This document shows, piece by piece, positions 1 to 10,687 of a stretch of DNA of 64,000 bases (its first letter is position 1; every line of letters begins with the position of its first letter). A program made the translations under genes and the position numbers. The DNA is taken from NCBI GenBank assembly GCA_001972305.1, contig BDDD01002030.1, positions 186,001 to 250,000 on the forward strand, given 5' to 3'. The DNA comes from Cephalotus follicularis. Taxonomy: Eukaryota > Streptophyta > Magnoliopsida > Oxalidales > Cephalotaceae. The notes below the pieces were generated by a model. The model was not told where the DNA came from, searched no databases, and worked only from the letters and a program-made list of their open reading frames with translations.

Positions 1-1171
1 CATCCGCTTTGGAGTCAAACTTACCAAGTTGATCTTTTCCATTGTTGTGTATGAAGCATTTGCATCCGAAGGCACGGAAGTAACTAATGTTAGGCTTTCT
101 CTCCTTCCATAACTCGTATGGAGTCTTTTTTAGAATTAGCCTTATTGATGTTCTATTCAAAATATAACATGCGGTGTTTGTGGCTTCGGCCCAAAAATAC
201 TTTGGTAAATCATTTTCGCAAAGCATTGTTCTTGTCATTTCTTCTAATGTTCTATTTCTCCTTTCAACAACTCCATTTTGTTGAGGAGTCCTAGGAGTTG
301 AAAATTCATGTTTAAAACCATTTTTAATGCAATATTCATCAAAAATATTATTTTCGAATTCTTTGCCATGGTCACTTCTAATTTTCAAAATTGAAAGTCC
401 TTTTTCTTTTTGAACTATTTTACAAAAATTGGCAAAGAATGTAAAAGTTTCACTTTTATGTGCTAAGAAATAAACCCATGTGTACCTAGTGTAGTCATCA
501 ACAATAACATGGGCATAAGATTTACCTCCTAAGCTTCTTATGTTTATTGGTCCAAAAAGGTCCATATGAAGTAATTCGAGTGGCCTAGAAGTTGCGACAA
601 TGTTGGTAGGTTTAAAACTTGCTCTTATTTGTTTACCTTGTTGGCAAGCATCACACAATTTATATTTTTGAAAACTTAATTTTGGAAGACCTTTAACTAG
701 GTCATGTTTCAAAATATTTGCAATTATTCTCATACTAACATGTCCAAGCCTTCTATGCCACATCCAACTATCTTCATTTAAAGAGACAAGGCATTTTACA
801 TTTTGGTTTTGAAGATCATTTAAATTTATAACATAAACATTGCCTTCTCTTTGTCCAATAAACTCAGTAGCATTATTGTTGTTGTCTACAACTCTACATG
901 AAGTATTTTCGAAAATAACTCTACAATTCTTGTCACATAATTGACTTATGCTCAAGAGATTGTGTTTGAGTCCTTTAACATGCAATACATTAGAAATGGA
1001 AATGTCTTTGTTACCTATGGAGTCGGTTCCAACAATTTGTCCTTTTGTATTGTCTCCAAAGGTTACGTTTCCTCCGTCTTTTGGTTTCCAAGTTATAAAT
1101 AGGCGTTTATTACCCGTCATATGCTTGGAACATCCACTATCGAGGTACCAACGATTTCTCTTTGGTGACAC
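1..1171 (-). CDS. Sirevirus A pol, N-terminal part: protease active site, GAG-pre-integrase, integrase core (partial)
   Basis: The minus strand reads open from a GTG at 1171-1169 to the window edge. It starts with an aspartic protease site W-Y-L-D-S-G-C-S-K-H-M-T-G, then the pre-integrase zinc-binding segment (W-H-R-R-L-G-H ... C-D-A-C-Q-Q-G-K). The integrase core follows with the three catalytic acids in context: L-L-H-M-D-L-F-G-P, I-R-S-D-H-G-K-E-F and Q-Q-N-G-V-V-E-R-R-N. The last readable residues match the linker after the core. The codon just before the GTG is an in-frame TAG (1174-1172), and the preceding gag frame ends at 1189 in another frame, so pol is not simply continuous with gag. 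I translated this by eye and saw no internal stop. The function is cleavage and chromosomal integration of the element. RT and RNase H lie beyond base 1. Confidence 0.85.
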   Translation of the reverse strand, partial: MSPKRNRWYLDSGCSKHMTGNKRLFITWKPKDGGNVTFGDNTKGQIVGTDSIGNKDISISNVLHVKGLKHNLLSISQLCDKNCRVIFENTSCRVVDNNNNATEFIGQREGNVYVINLNDLQNQNVKCLVSLNEDSWMWHRRLGHVSMRIIANILKHDLVKGLPKLSFQKYKLCDACQQGKQIRASFKPTNIVATSRPLELLHMDLFGPINIRSLGGKSYAHVIVDDYTRYTWVYFLAHKSETFTFFANFCKIVQKEKGLSILKIRSDHGKEFENNIFDEYCIKNGFKHEFSTPRTPQQNGVVERRNRTLEEMTRTMLCENDLPKYFWAEATNTACYILNRTSIRLILKKTPYELWKERKPNISYFRAFGCKCFIHNNGKDQLGKFDSKAD

Positions 1172-1188
1172 CTACAAAACAAGAGAAT

Positions 1189-2817
1189 TTATGTTGAAGA
1201 CTTTGGTACCCACGTTGCTTTGGGTCCGGGGGGGTTAGTAAAAAATGTTCCTTTAGGAACCCATATAGTTCTTAATTTAAACAATTTATTTTTCAATAAC
1301 AAATTTTTCTTGTGCATGTCATTTCTTTTGCGATAGCAAGTGTGTGTAGTGTGGCCATATCTATTGCAATAATTACAAGTCATACTAGATGAGATCTTTT
1401 GATTTTCCTTCTTTTCAAGATATTTTTGAAAATGTTTAACATTGTTCATCTCATCATAACTTAGGCCAACCTTGTTAAAAACACATCTTTGAAGACCTAA
1501 GAGTTTATCAAGTTTTTCATTACTATTTGAAAATTTGGAAAATGTCTTCTTAAGGGCATCAATTTCTACTTTAAGAGTCTCATTTTCCTTTTCAAGATGG
1601 ATAGTCTTATCATCTAAGGACTTATTAGATAAACATTCTATTTCTTGTTTTAAACTAACATTTTCTCTATTAAGTGCTTTAATGGTCTTTTTAAGAGAAG
1701 AGTTTTCTAAACTAAATTTCTCAAGTAGTTCAAGAAATTCACTTACCTCATTCTCATCTTCATCTTTATCACTATCATTGATTGCCATCAATGCTATTTG
1801 TGCTACCTCTTGGTCTTCTTCTTCATCGGAGCTTGATTCATCACTATCCGACCATGTAGCAAGCACAGCTTTCTTCTTTTTGATAGTGTCTTTTGCTTTA
1901 TTCAATCTTGGACATTCACTCTTGTAATGTCCGGGTTTGTTGCATTCGAAACAAATTATCTCTTCCTTCTTTATTTCGGATTTTGATGGTAAAGTCTTCT
2001 TGAAGTGTTTGTTCCCAAACTTTTTCTTTGCTAGGTATTTCTTAAATCTTCTTGTGATCAAAACCATTTCATCGTCACTATCTTCTTCACTTCAGTCCGT
2101 TGTAGAGGACTTGAATGCAATGACTTTATGTTTCTTTTTATCTTGTTCTTCATCATCCTCATGGTTTTTGATGGTCATTTCATGTGTCATGAGTGATCCA
2201 AGAAGTTCTTCAAGCGGAAAGGTGTTGAGGTCTTTTGCTTCCTCTATAGCCGTAACCTTAGGCATCCAACTTTTGGGTAGACACCTAAGTATCTTTCTTA
2301 CCATCTCACTATTAGTGTAGCATTTATTCAAAAATTGTAAAGAATTAATAATATTTGTAAATCTAACAAACATACCGAAAATGTTTTCATTTTCCTTCAT
2401 AGAGAACATTTCGTATTCTCTTACAAGCGTATTTATTTTAGCATCCTTGACTTGGTTGGTACCTTCATAGGTAACCTCTAGTCTATCCCACATCTCTTTT
2501 GCGGTAGCACATGACGATACTCTATTGAATTCATTTGAATTTAAAGCACATATAATAACATGTTTTGCTTTCGCATTTAATTGTACCTTCTTTCTATCAT
2601 CATCCGTATATGAGCTTCTCGGTTTGAGAGTTTCGATATCTTCTTGCAAGATGATGTCAGGAAGTTCCAGGCCGTCAATGATGATGTCCCATAAGTTGAA
2701 GTCAAGAGCTTCAATAAAAAATTTCATCTTTGCCTTCCAATGACTATAGTTGTTTCCATCGAAGAATGGAGGCTTTGAGATTGACATGCTTTCCTTGTTT
2801 GACATATTCAATTCCAT
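1189..2817 (-). pseudogene. Sirevirus A gag (two CCHC knuckles), split by one nonsense codon
   Basis: Capsid/nucleocapsid protein of element A. The ATG at 2817 opens a 241-codon frame with the copia-type gag domain (UBN2/Retrotran_gag_2-like: F-F-D-G-N-N-Y-S-H-W-K near residue 19, later W-D-R-L-E-V-T-Y-E-G). A single in-frame TGA at 2092-2094 stops it. Directly downstream the same frame continues to 1189. That part holds a CCHC knuckle (C-F-E-C-N-K-P-G-H-Y-K-S-E-C), an acidic Ser/Asp/Glu stretch, a long coiled coil rich in Leu/Glu/Lys, and a second knuckle (C-N-Y-C-N-R-Y-G-H-T-T-H-T-C). The frame then ends at a TAA 18 bases before the pol frame opens. Decay of this gag is otherwise slight, which suggests a fairly recent copy. 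Confidence 0.85.
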
Positions 2818-2859
2818 GAAGGATCTTTGTAATCTCTAACAATTAAGAAATAAGATTAA

Positions 2860-2875
2860 CCGCTCTGATACCAAT
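2860..2875 (-). other. Primer binding site of element A (tRNA-iMet type)
   Basis: On the minus strand this reads ATTGGTATCAGAGCGG. TGGTATCAGAGC is the standard plant initiator-tRNA-Met primer site of copia elements. It lies directly after the LTR end and 43 bases before the gag ATG. Confidence 0.85.
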
Positions 2876-4162
2876 TGACATAAACACTCTTGCAATATAC
2901 AAGAGGGGGGGTGAATTGAATATTGATGTAAATATCGGGAATTTAAAAAACTTTAAATTTAAAGAATAAAGGGAAAGAAAAACTTCTCCGAATTTAGAGT
3001 GGTTCGGCTAACTCTTGCCTACGTCCACTTTTCCCAAGGGAGCTCCTTGAGTTTCCACTATCTCGAATTGATTAAGGCAGCAATTCGTTACACCTTACAA
3101 TTTCGTGATTGACCTCAATCACAAGACCTTGACCTCAAGACCTTAGAGGATTCTCCTCTTTTACAAGTAATTGTGAAAGTGTTTACAAGATAACCTCTCA
3201 AATAGGTTTGATATGGATAATACAGATCACAATATGAAACACTCAGAAAAACTCAAAAGATAAAACTTATAAGCCTTTTAGAACACTATAGAGCACTTTG
3301 AGCTTTTTGGCAATAGAATGCTTGAATATGATATCTCTCTTGAAGTTGTGTAATTGATGTGAATTATTCTGAATTGTTGTTCTTCTTCTGAGGTTTGAGT
3401 CTTCCATTTATAGGCAGAAAAGATTTGTAGCCGTTGCATAAATCATGGAAGCTTTTGATTTAAAAATATATTGATGCAACTTTGAATTTTGTCTCTGTTG
3501 ATATAAAGACGTCGATGTCTTTAGAAAGGCGTCGATGTCTTTGACTGTTACTAGCCGTTGAAAGTGCGCCAACTAGTCATTCCATGTACCCCGGGTCAAA
3601 CCATTTAAAAAGACGTCGATGTCTTTATAAAGGCGTCGATGTCATTTCTGGGAAATCTCCAGGCATTTGAATCTTTGAGCATCACATCGACTTCTTCTGT
3701 AGGGGTCGATGTCTTTTCTGGGAAATCCAGATTGGTCTAGAAAGACATCGATGTCTTTGTTAAGGGATTGATGTCTTTGCATGGACGTCGATGTCTTCAC
3801 AAACAAGCATCGATGTGATCACTCGAAATTGTCCTGTAACTTTGGCACATGAAGACATCGATATGTTCTTGATAGGGATCGATGTCTTCTGTACGGACGT
3901 CGATGTCTTTGCTTGTAGGGATCGATGTCTTCATTACAATTTGACCTGTAACTTCTGGCACTAAAGACGTCGATGTCTTCTTGAAAGGGATCGATGTCTT
4001 TTGTACGGACGTCGATATCTTTTGCTTTGAAGGTCGATGTCTTTGCCCTGCAGAAGATATCTATGCCTTTTGTACAACTTTGTAACATCTTGCACATAAA
4101 GTAAACTCGTTAAATGCAAATATGTTATCATCAAAACTAGGATTGAGACTAAATCGTCAACA
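2876..4162 (-). repeat. LTR of Sirevirus A (1287 bp), also adjacent to the 3' end of element B
   Basis: In element orientation it begins TGTTGACGATTT at 4162 and ends next to the primer site, at TGACATAA on the plus strand. The termini are TG...CA on either strand. The interior holds about 16 copies of a GACGTCGATGTC-like palindrome. Both flanks are retroelement internal sequence: PBS and gag of A on the left, a G-rich tract and ORF3 of B on the right. It shares only short blocks (GAGGGGGGGTGAAT, GTGGTTCGGC) with the 5' LTR of B at 10688, so the two belong to different LTR subfamilies. Confidence 0.8.
3506..4042. repeat. Cluster of about 16 short TCGA-centred palindromes (GACGTCGATGTC type)
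   Basis: Copies such as GACGTCGATGTC, GGCGTCGATGTC, GGATCGATGTC and GACATCGATGTC recur every 20 to 70 bases with unrelated spacers. Each unit is nearly its own reverse complement around TCGA. The units are not tandem, and spacer lengths vary. The same motif type recurs in the Athila-type LTR at 45210-45492. Confidence 0.85.
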
Positions 4163-4544
4163 CATTTAAGCATCCCCCAAATGCAAAACATATATACAAC
4201 ATTAAAATTCTTCTCCCCCAGCATGCAATATATCTCTCCCTCTTTTTGTCAATCAACAAAAAGAGAAACGGAAGCTCCCCCTCAACCAAAGCACGGATTG
4301 AAGAGCTCCCCCTCAACATATGCATTCATATTCAATTTAACAAGAAGATCAAAGCAATAAGATGAACCACATTCATTCAACATAAAACAATAATGATTGA
4401 AACACATTATCATTAAACACTTAAAACATCAATTTCATAAACCACACATTGTCTTTTACATAATTCATCAAAAAACTGAAGAAAGACATTACATAACCAA
4501 CGTTCACAAATACAAAGAAAACATGAGAATGCAATAAATGTAGC
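4163..4544 (-). other. 3' noncoding region of element B with repeated polypurine tracts
   Basis: No coding sequence is seen. On the plus strand the 14-mer AGCTCCCCCTCAAC occurs twice exactly, at 4273-4286 and 4304-4317, so the element strand carries GTTGAGGGGGAGCT twice. A further C-run lies at 4213-4218. A tract TTTGGGGGATG is found just upstream of the LTR start at 4162. Multiple polypurine tracts before the 3' LTR are a known Sirevirus feature; they prime plus-strand DNA synthesis. Confidence 0.65.
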
Positions 4545-5671
4545 TCAAGATGAATCGGGAGGAGGGTGTTGAGGGAATGCATTCTGAAACATTTGAAGAA
4601 GATTGGCTTGACCCTTAATGAGAGTGGGTTGACCCTCATAAATCTGGTCCACTCTACCTCTGAGGTACTCAATGTCGGCTTGAGCTAAGTCCATCCTAGC
4701 CTGAAGAGACTCCAGGGTAGGTCTGCTGCTGCTGCTGCTCATTCCGACATTTGCTCTCATCTCAAACTGTTGAGCATCATCCTCATCGTCATCCTCATCA
4801 TCACCAGCTCTAACATTTGCTTGTTCTCTCACTTTCTCTCTTCCTCCACCATGTAGCTTAACCCACACTCCATCCTCAAAATGAATATTACAATTTCTAA
4901 GCCCAACCTTATTAATCAATTATTTATGAGATGGTTTGACATTATGCTCATCATCTGGAATGTCAAGGTTTAGGGATTCGAAAATCCTACTTAAAAGCAT
5001 AGGATAAGGAACGTGATTGGGTCTAGACAACATGTGATTAATTATGAGGTAAGGAAGGTTTACTAGAGTCCCATTCTTGACACAAGCTACGAATTTAAGG
5101 TCTCGCTCTGAAGGAAGAGTGTGCTGCCTTCTCTAGGTAGGAAAGTGTTTGTGACAAGTAAGAGAATGATCCTAGTGGCAATAGGGAGGTGACTGCTAGT
5201 CACGGACATAATTGGATTAAAGTCCGGTCGTTCTAAACAAATTCCTAATGCCTCCAATTTCTCTATATCACTGAAGTGTGAGATTCTGACATTGGGAATT
5301 CCTAGGGTTTCAGCTATCAATTCAGGGGTTATGGATATAGGATTGCCTAGAACAAAGGAATTTGCTACACAAGAGGTTGAATTCTCTAAATTAGCATAAA
5401 ACAACTTGACTAGCCTAGGGTAGATAATGTGAGATGAGCATAAATAGTCGAACCACCCCATTCCCTCTAACCAAGTTATAACAACAGCTAAATTGCTAAC
5501 TAAAACATCTCTAGATAGCCATTTTTCATAATGTAATTTGACAAGGCTAATAACGAAATTATACCGATTTTCTTTCTCCTTGGAGAGAAAGAGGTCATTG
5601 TCATAGTCCATTTCCGCTTGAGAGGCACTTGGTTGCCTTGTAGCCATGCGCTTTTGTTTCTTTGGAGCCAT
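4545..5671 (-). pseudogene. Sirevirus ORF3 (envelope-like / plant transposon protein domain), frameshifted
   Basis: The ATG at 5671 gives a basic start (M-A-P-K-K-Q-K-R) and about 195 codons ending near 5087. The core has conserved aromatic/leucine blocks such as W-L-E-G-M-G-W-F and L-G-I-P-N-V-R-I-S and resembles the putative plant transposon protein domain (Pfam Transposase_32). The frame shifts near 5100, and a TAA stands near 4923. Codons from 4919 to 4545 then give an acidic stretch, a serine run and a coiled coil (L-E-S-L-Q-A-R-M-D-L-A-Q-A-D). In SIRE1-type elements this position encodes an envelope-like protein of unproven role. I see no clear signal peptide or transmembrane helix. The frame is also open upstream to 5899, but that part overlaps palindromic noncoding repeats, so I chose 5671. 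Confidence 0.7.
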
Positions 5672-6076
5672 TTGAGTCGAACGCAGGTCGAAATTGAGAG
5701 AACTAGGGTTTTGGTACGATTTGAGAGTCAGAGAGATGTGAGAGAGCAGATGGGAATTCGGGTTTAAAACCCTGATTCCCGTACTTCCAGTCGACTGGGC
5801 CTTTAATGCCAGTCGACTGGATGGCAGGCAGCCGACTGGACAAATTGTCCAGTCGGCTGTTTTCTGCAAAATTTGGAAATGCAGGAAATGCCAATCCAAT
5901 TTGTTTTACAAACCTTTGGTTAACTATTTTGGACTAATAGCAACCTAGGTGCATGAGCTAATCGATGTAATTGAGTTGAAAAATCAATGTTTAATGCATG
6001 ATGAATTTTTAAAAACATTTTTCAATCAAATTCACACAATATTTAGCAAAGCATCACAATTTGCACATATAATGAG
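5672..6076 (-). other. pol-ORF3 spacer of element B with four CAGTCGACTG-type repeats
   Basis: Noncoding stretch between the RNase H stop and ORF3. Positions 5786-5862 hold four palindromic units (CCAGTCGACTGG twice, CAGCCGACTGG, CAGTCGGCTG), the same motif type as in the 5' LTR of this element. The remainder, 5900-6076, is AT-rich and I recognise nothing in it. Confidence 0.6.
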
Positions 6077-9000
6077 TTAGGAGGGATTTTGCATACCTAG
6101 CTCCCTTCGCAATGTGCACAATCTTTCATTGTCCAGCGGCTTTGTGAAAATATCTGCAACTTGATTCAAGGTGTCAATATATTCAAGAAAAATATCACCT
6201 TTTTCAACATGGTCTGTAAGAAAGTGATGTCTAATCTCAATGTGCTTAGACTTAGAGTGTTGAACAGGGTTTTTACTCAAATTAATAGCACTTGTATTAT
6301 CACATTTTATGCAAACATTGCTAATGCCGAAGTCACAAAGTTGTTGCTTTAGCCACAAGACTTGTGCACAACAACTTCCCGCCGCTACGTATTCGGCTTC
6401 GGTGGTTGAAAGAGCTACACTATTTTGTTTCTTGGAAAACCAAGACACTAAAGAATTTCCTAGGAATTGTCATTTGCCACTAGTGCTCTTTCTATCAAGC
6501 TTGCAACCACCATAGTCGACATCAGAAAATGCATGTAAATTAAACAATGAATCATGTGAATAAAAAAATCCTAATAGAGGGGTGTATGCAAGATATCTAA
6601 AGATTCGCTTAACCGTAGTTAAGTGAGATTCTTTAGGTGATGATTGATACCTAGCACATAGACATACACTAAACATTATGTTCGGTCTACTAGCGGTAAG
6701 GTAAAGGAGAGATCCTATCATACTTCTATAAAGTTTTTGATCTACCTCTTTACCATTTTCATCCTTGTCAAATTTAGTCGTTATGCTCATAGGAGTCTTG
6801 CAAGGCTTTGAGTGTTGCATTCCAAATCGCTTTAGTAAGTCCTTTGTGTATTTAGATTGGTTGATGAAAGTGCCTTCATTTCCTTGTTGGATTTGAAATC
6901 CAAGGAAATATTTGAGTTCTCCCATCATGCTCATCTTGAATTCACCTTGCATAGTGTTAGCAAACTCAACGTAAAGAGAATCGTTAGTAGAACCAAATAT
7001 AATGTCATCTACATATATTTGTACAATAAGAATATCATCAAGTTTAGTTTTTACAAAAAGTGTTTTATCAACTAAACCTCTTTTAAAATCATTTTCCAAG
7101 AGAAATTTTGAAAGCCTTTCATGCCAAGCTCTTGGTGCTTGCTTTAAGCCATAAAGTGCTTTAGACAATTTAAAAACATGATCGGAAAAATGCATATTTT
7201 CAAATCCCGGAGGTTGTTTAACAAAAACTTCCTCATTTATAATGCCATTTAAAAATGCACTTCTGACATCCATTTGATGCAATTTAAAACCTTTAAAACA
7301 ATCAAAGGCCATTAACAATCTTATAGCTTCTAGTCTAGCTACGGGAGCAAATGTTTCATCATAGTCAATGCCTTCTTCTTGACTATAACCTTGTGCAACT
7401 AATCTAGCCTTATTTCTAATAACCAACCCATTTTCATCCATTTTATTTCTAAAATTCCATTTAGTTCCAATGATGGATTGATTTTTAGGCCTAGGAACTA
7501 ATGACCAAACATTACTTTTGTCAAATTGGTTTAGTTCCTCTTGCATAGCCACAATCCAACAATCATCTTTTAAAGCATCAAAAATATTTTTGGGTTCGAT
7601 ATTGGAAATAAAAGCTACATTATCACAATACTCCCTACGAGCGGAACAAGTTCTTACCCCCTCGGTAGGATTACCGATTACCTCGTTGTCTTTTACGTAC
7701 TCTATTTCCCTTCTTGCTATTGGCTCCTTGGTGACTTGAATTTGTTGGAGTTCTTCTTCATGTCCTCCTTCTTCTTCAATTTTGTCAACTTCACCATCTT
7801 CTTTGTTGATGTCCAAGCCTTCCATTTGCTCCAATATACCTACATTATCAACAAAATCTCCCTTTCTCGGAGCACTATTAGACTCTTCAAACAATACATG
7901 AATAGACTCTTCAATAATCAAAGTCCTTTTATTAAACACTCTTATGCCTTAGAATTTAAAGAGTAGCCTAGAAATATTCCTTCATCACTTTTGGCATCAA
8001 ATTTTCCAAGATTGTCTTTCCCATTGTTTAAAATGGAAACTTTACAACCAAAAGGTCTCAAGTGACTAACACTTGGTTTTCTATCGTTAAAGAGTTCATA
8101 TGGGGTTTTCTTTAAAATAGATCGAATCATGTATCTATTTATTATATATCATCCGGTGTTCACGGCTTCCGCCCAAAGATATTTTGGCAAATTGTTTTCA
8201 CACAACATGGTTCTCCCCATTTCTTCTAGGGTTCTATTCCTCCTCTCAACAACACCATTTTGTTGAGGAGTTCTAGGAGCCGAGAAGTTATGGTGAATAC
8301 CTAGTTCATCACAAAAATTTTCAAAACCAAGATTTTCAAATTCTTTGCCGTGATCACTACGTATGCTAACAATAGATAAACTCTTTTCATTTTGAATTCG
8401 TCTACCAAATTTAACAAAGGAATCTAAGGCATCACTCTTTAAAGCAAAGAAAATGACCCAAGTAAATCTAGAATAGTCATCTATAATTACTAAGCCATAT
8501 TGTTTTCCACCAATGCTTAAAGTTCTTGTTGGTCCAAACAAATCAATGTGTAAGAGTTGTAAAATTCTAGTAGTAGAAACAACATTTTTAGCTTTAAAAG
8601 ATGTTCTTGTTTGTTTGCCTTGTGCACAAGCATCACATAATTTATCATTTTTAAATTTCATTTTTGGCAAACCAATTACTAAATCTTTTCTAGAAAGTTT
8701 GGAAAGAACATCCATGCTAGCATGGCCTAACCTTCTATGCCAAAGCCATTTATCATTTGTATTTGCATTAAAACAAACATCTTTTGAAAACATTTCTTTT
8801 AGATAAACAACATACACATTGCCTTGCATATGACCAACAAACTTTACATCATTGATGCTAATGTCAATTATGTGACAAGAAGAGGATTCAAAATTGATCT
8901 TAAATCCTTCATCACACAATTGGCTAACACTAAGTAAATTATGCTTAAGGCCTACAACATGTGAGACATTTTCAATTAAAGTATTAAATTTGTTACCTAT

Positions 9001-9174
9001 TGAGCCAATACCAATAATTTTGGCCTTGTTGTTATCTCCAAAGGTGACCTTTCCTCCATCAACTTCTTTAAGATCAATGAAGAGGCTTTTGTCACCCGTC
9101 ATGTGCTTCGAGCACCCGCTATCCATGTACCACGGTTGTTCCTCGTTGTGGATTGCTTGCAAGCACACTTCCAC
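6077..9174 (-). pseudogene. Sirevirus B pol: protease, integrase, reverse transcriptase, RNase H (lightly decayed)
   Basis: Copia-order polyprotein. 9174-8149: protease site W-Y-M-D-S-G-C-S-K-H-M-T-G, pre-integrase (W-H-R-R-L-G-H ... C-D-A-C) and integrase core with L-L-H-I-D-L-F-G-P, I-R-S-D-H-G-K-E-F and Q-Q-N-G-V-V-E-R-R-N. An in-frame TGA follows at 8149, and the same frame resumes to 7942 (K-K-T-P-Y-E-L). A one-base frameshift near 7940 leads into 7939-6470, which holds RT with the catalytic Y-V-D-D-I-I-F-G-S. A second TGA at 6470 precedes RNase H (S-T-T-E-A-E-Y), ending with a TAA at 6077-6079. The first codon used is a GTG preceded directly by an in-frame TAG, exactly as in element A. 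Two nonsense codons and one frameshift are the only breaks I found. Confidence 0.88.
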
Positions 9175-9208
9175 CTACAAAAACATCAAAGGATTTTGAC
9201 CTTGGTAC

Positions 9209-10629
9209 CTATTGTTTATTGGGTCCATTATAGTTACTCTTTTGTTTAATGGTTCCCTTGGGAACCCACACTTGCCTAAATGTAATAGGATTATGATTAG
9301 GTGATGGTCTAGTGTGTGAATGTGAGTGTGCAATCCTTTTAAAACATTTACTTCTAACATGTCCTATCTTATTGCAATAAGTACAATGAGGTCTAGTTTT
9401 AGTATTCTTCAATTTAGCCTTAACCTCTAGAAGAGCATAGCCTATACCGGTTTTATCTAGGTATGATCTTTGACTAGCTAGCATCTCCTCTAATTTCTTG
9501 CTACCTAGAGTGAATCTTCTAAATGATTTTTCTAAGTTCACATTCTTTTCTTTGAGTGATTCTACTTCCTTTTCTAAAGCAATGTCATTACATGAAGTAG
9601 TATCCTTTTTAGCAATGTCATTTTTCAAAAGGGTAAGTTCACCTTTTAATTTCTCATTTTCAATTACTAGCAAGTCCTTCTCATTTTCAATACTAACTAT
9701 ATTTTTCTTAAGTGATGAGCATTGAGAACATTTCTTTTTAAATTCTACTAGTAATTCATCAAAAGCAAATTGTACTTCACCAAAGGTATAAGAATCGTCT
9801 ACCTCATTGTCGCTATCCTCGGTGTCGCTCAATGCCATGAAGCAAAGGTTGGCCACTTGTTCCGTGACTTCATCATCGGATGATTCGTCATCACTTAGGT
9901 TCCATGCTTTGAGGGCTATGTCCTTTCTTCTTTCCTCTTGCGGCTTTGTCTTCACAAGGTTGGCGGACTTCTTGTTAAATTTCACCTCATGAGTCATGAG
10001 GGAGCCAAGCAATTCTTCTATTTCCATCTCTTTTAAATCCTTTGACTCTTCGATTGTCGTCACTTTGGGTTCCCATTCATCGTTGAGACACCCTAGAAAT
10101 TTCCTCACAAGTTCATCCTTTCCAAAAACCTTTCCAAGACCAAGTAAACCATTAGTAATATCAAGCAACCGGTTATATAAATTCTTGATGGATTCATTCG
10201 GTTGCATTTTAAACAATTCATAATCTCTATTTAACAATGCAAGTTTGGCATTCTTGACTTGCTCGGTACCCTCATGGGTAAGGATGAGCAAATTCCACAC
10301 TTCTTGCGCGGAAGCACGAGATTGTACTCGGTTTTATCTAGAGACACTAGCAATATATTAAGGGCCTTATTGTCTATAGTCAATTTCCTAAAGTCATCCT
10401 CATCCCATTCATCTTCTGATTTGGAAACGAGTTCATTTTTATCATTTAATTTTGTAGGGATGTGAGGGCCATTTTTCAAACTAAGCCAATTTCTAAAGTC
10501 TCTAGACTTAAGGTATATTTCCATACTGCTTTTCCAATATGGAAAATCGTCACCACTAGAGAATGGTACCTTAAATTCGGAGACATCGTCATGGTTTCTA
10601 GTTCGGTTGTTCATGCTAGTTGAGGCCAT
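9209..10629 (-). pseudogene. Sirevirus B gag, one frameshift
   Basis: The ATG at 10629 starts a copia-type gag (P-F-S-S-G-D-D-F-P-Y-W-K near residue 22). The frame shifts near 10310 and continues from about 10300 to 9209 with the rest of the gag domain (L-L-G-S-L-M-T-H-E), an acidic segment, a long coiled coil and a CCHC knuckle (C-T-Y-C-N-K-I-G-H-V-R-S-K-C). Unlike gag of A, I do not see the first knuckle. It would form the virus-like particle. The closely matching layout to gag of A at modest identity shows two related subfamilies. Confidence 0.85.
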
Positions 10630-10670
10630 GATCTTTAACTCAAGATGTTAATCTTAAAAAAATGAGCAAC

Positions 10671-10687
10671 CACGCTCTGATACCAAC
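10671..10687 (-). other. Primer binding site of element B (tRNA-iMet type)
   Basis: The minus strand reads GTTGGTATCAGAGCGTG directly after the LTR end and 42 bases upstream of the gag ATG. Confidence 0.85.

Larger units (their letters stand above)
1..4162 (-). mobile_element. Sirevirus-like Ty1/copia element A, 5' half (LTR, PBS, gag, start of pol)
   Basis: Minus-strand LTR retrotransposon entering from the left edge. In element order it has an LTR (4162-2876), a tRNA-iMet type primer site (2875-2860), gag (2817-1189) and pol running off at base 1. Two CCHC-type knuckles in gag, a protease DSG triad and a copia-order pol (protease, pre-integrase, integrase before RT) place it in Ty1/copia. 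The gag type and the extra knuckle of the C-Y-C-N-R-Y-G-H kind are typical of Sireviruses (SIRE1/Maximus). The RT, RNase H and 3' LTR lie outside the window. The LTR is also adjacent on its other side to the 3' region of element B, so the two elements share it or A was inserted there. Confidence 0.9.

Noticed and set aside
948-1238. 96-codon plus-strand ORF
   Set aside because: It lies antisense to the open pol frame with clear protease and pre-integrase motifs, so it is a shadow.
3506-4042. CRISPR-like array of short repeats
   Set aside because: Units are near-palindromes of uneven spacing in a plant LTR, spacers vary widely in length, no cas genes are present, and the same motif occurs in dispersed LTRs.
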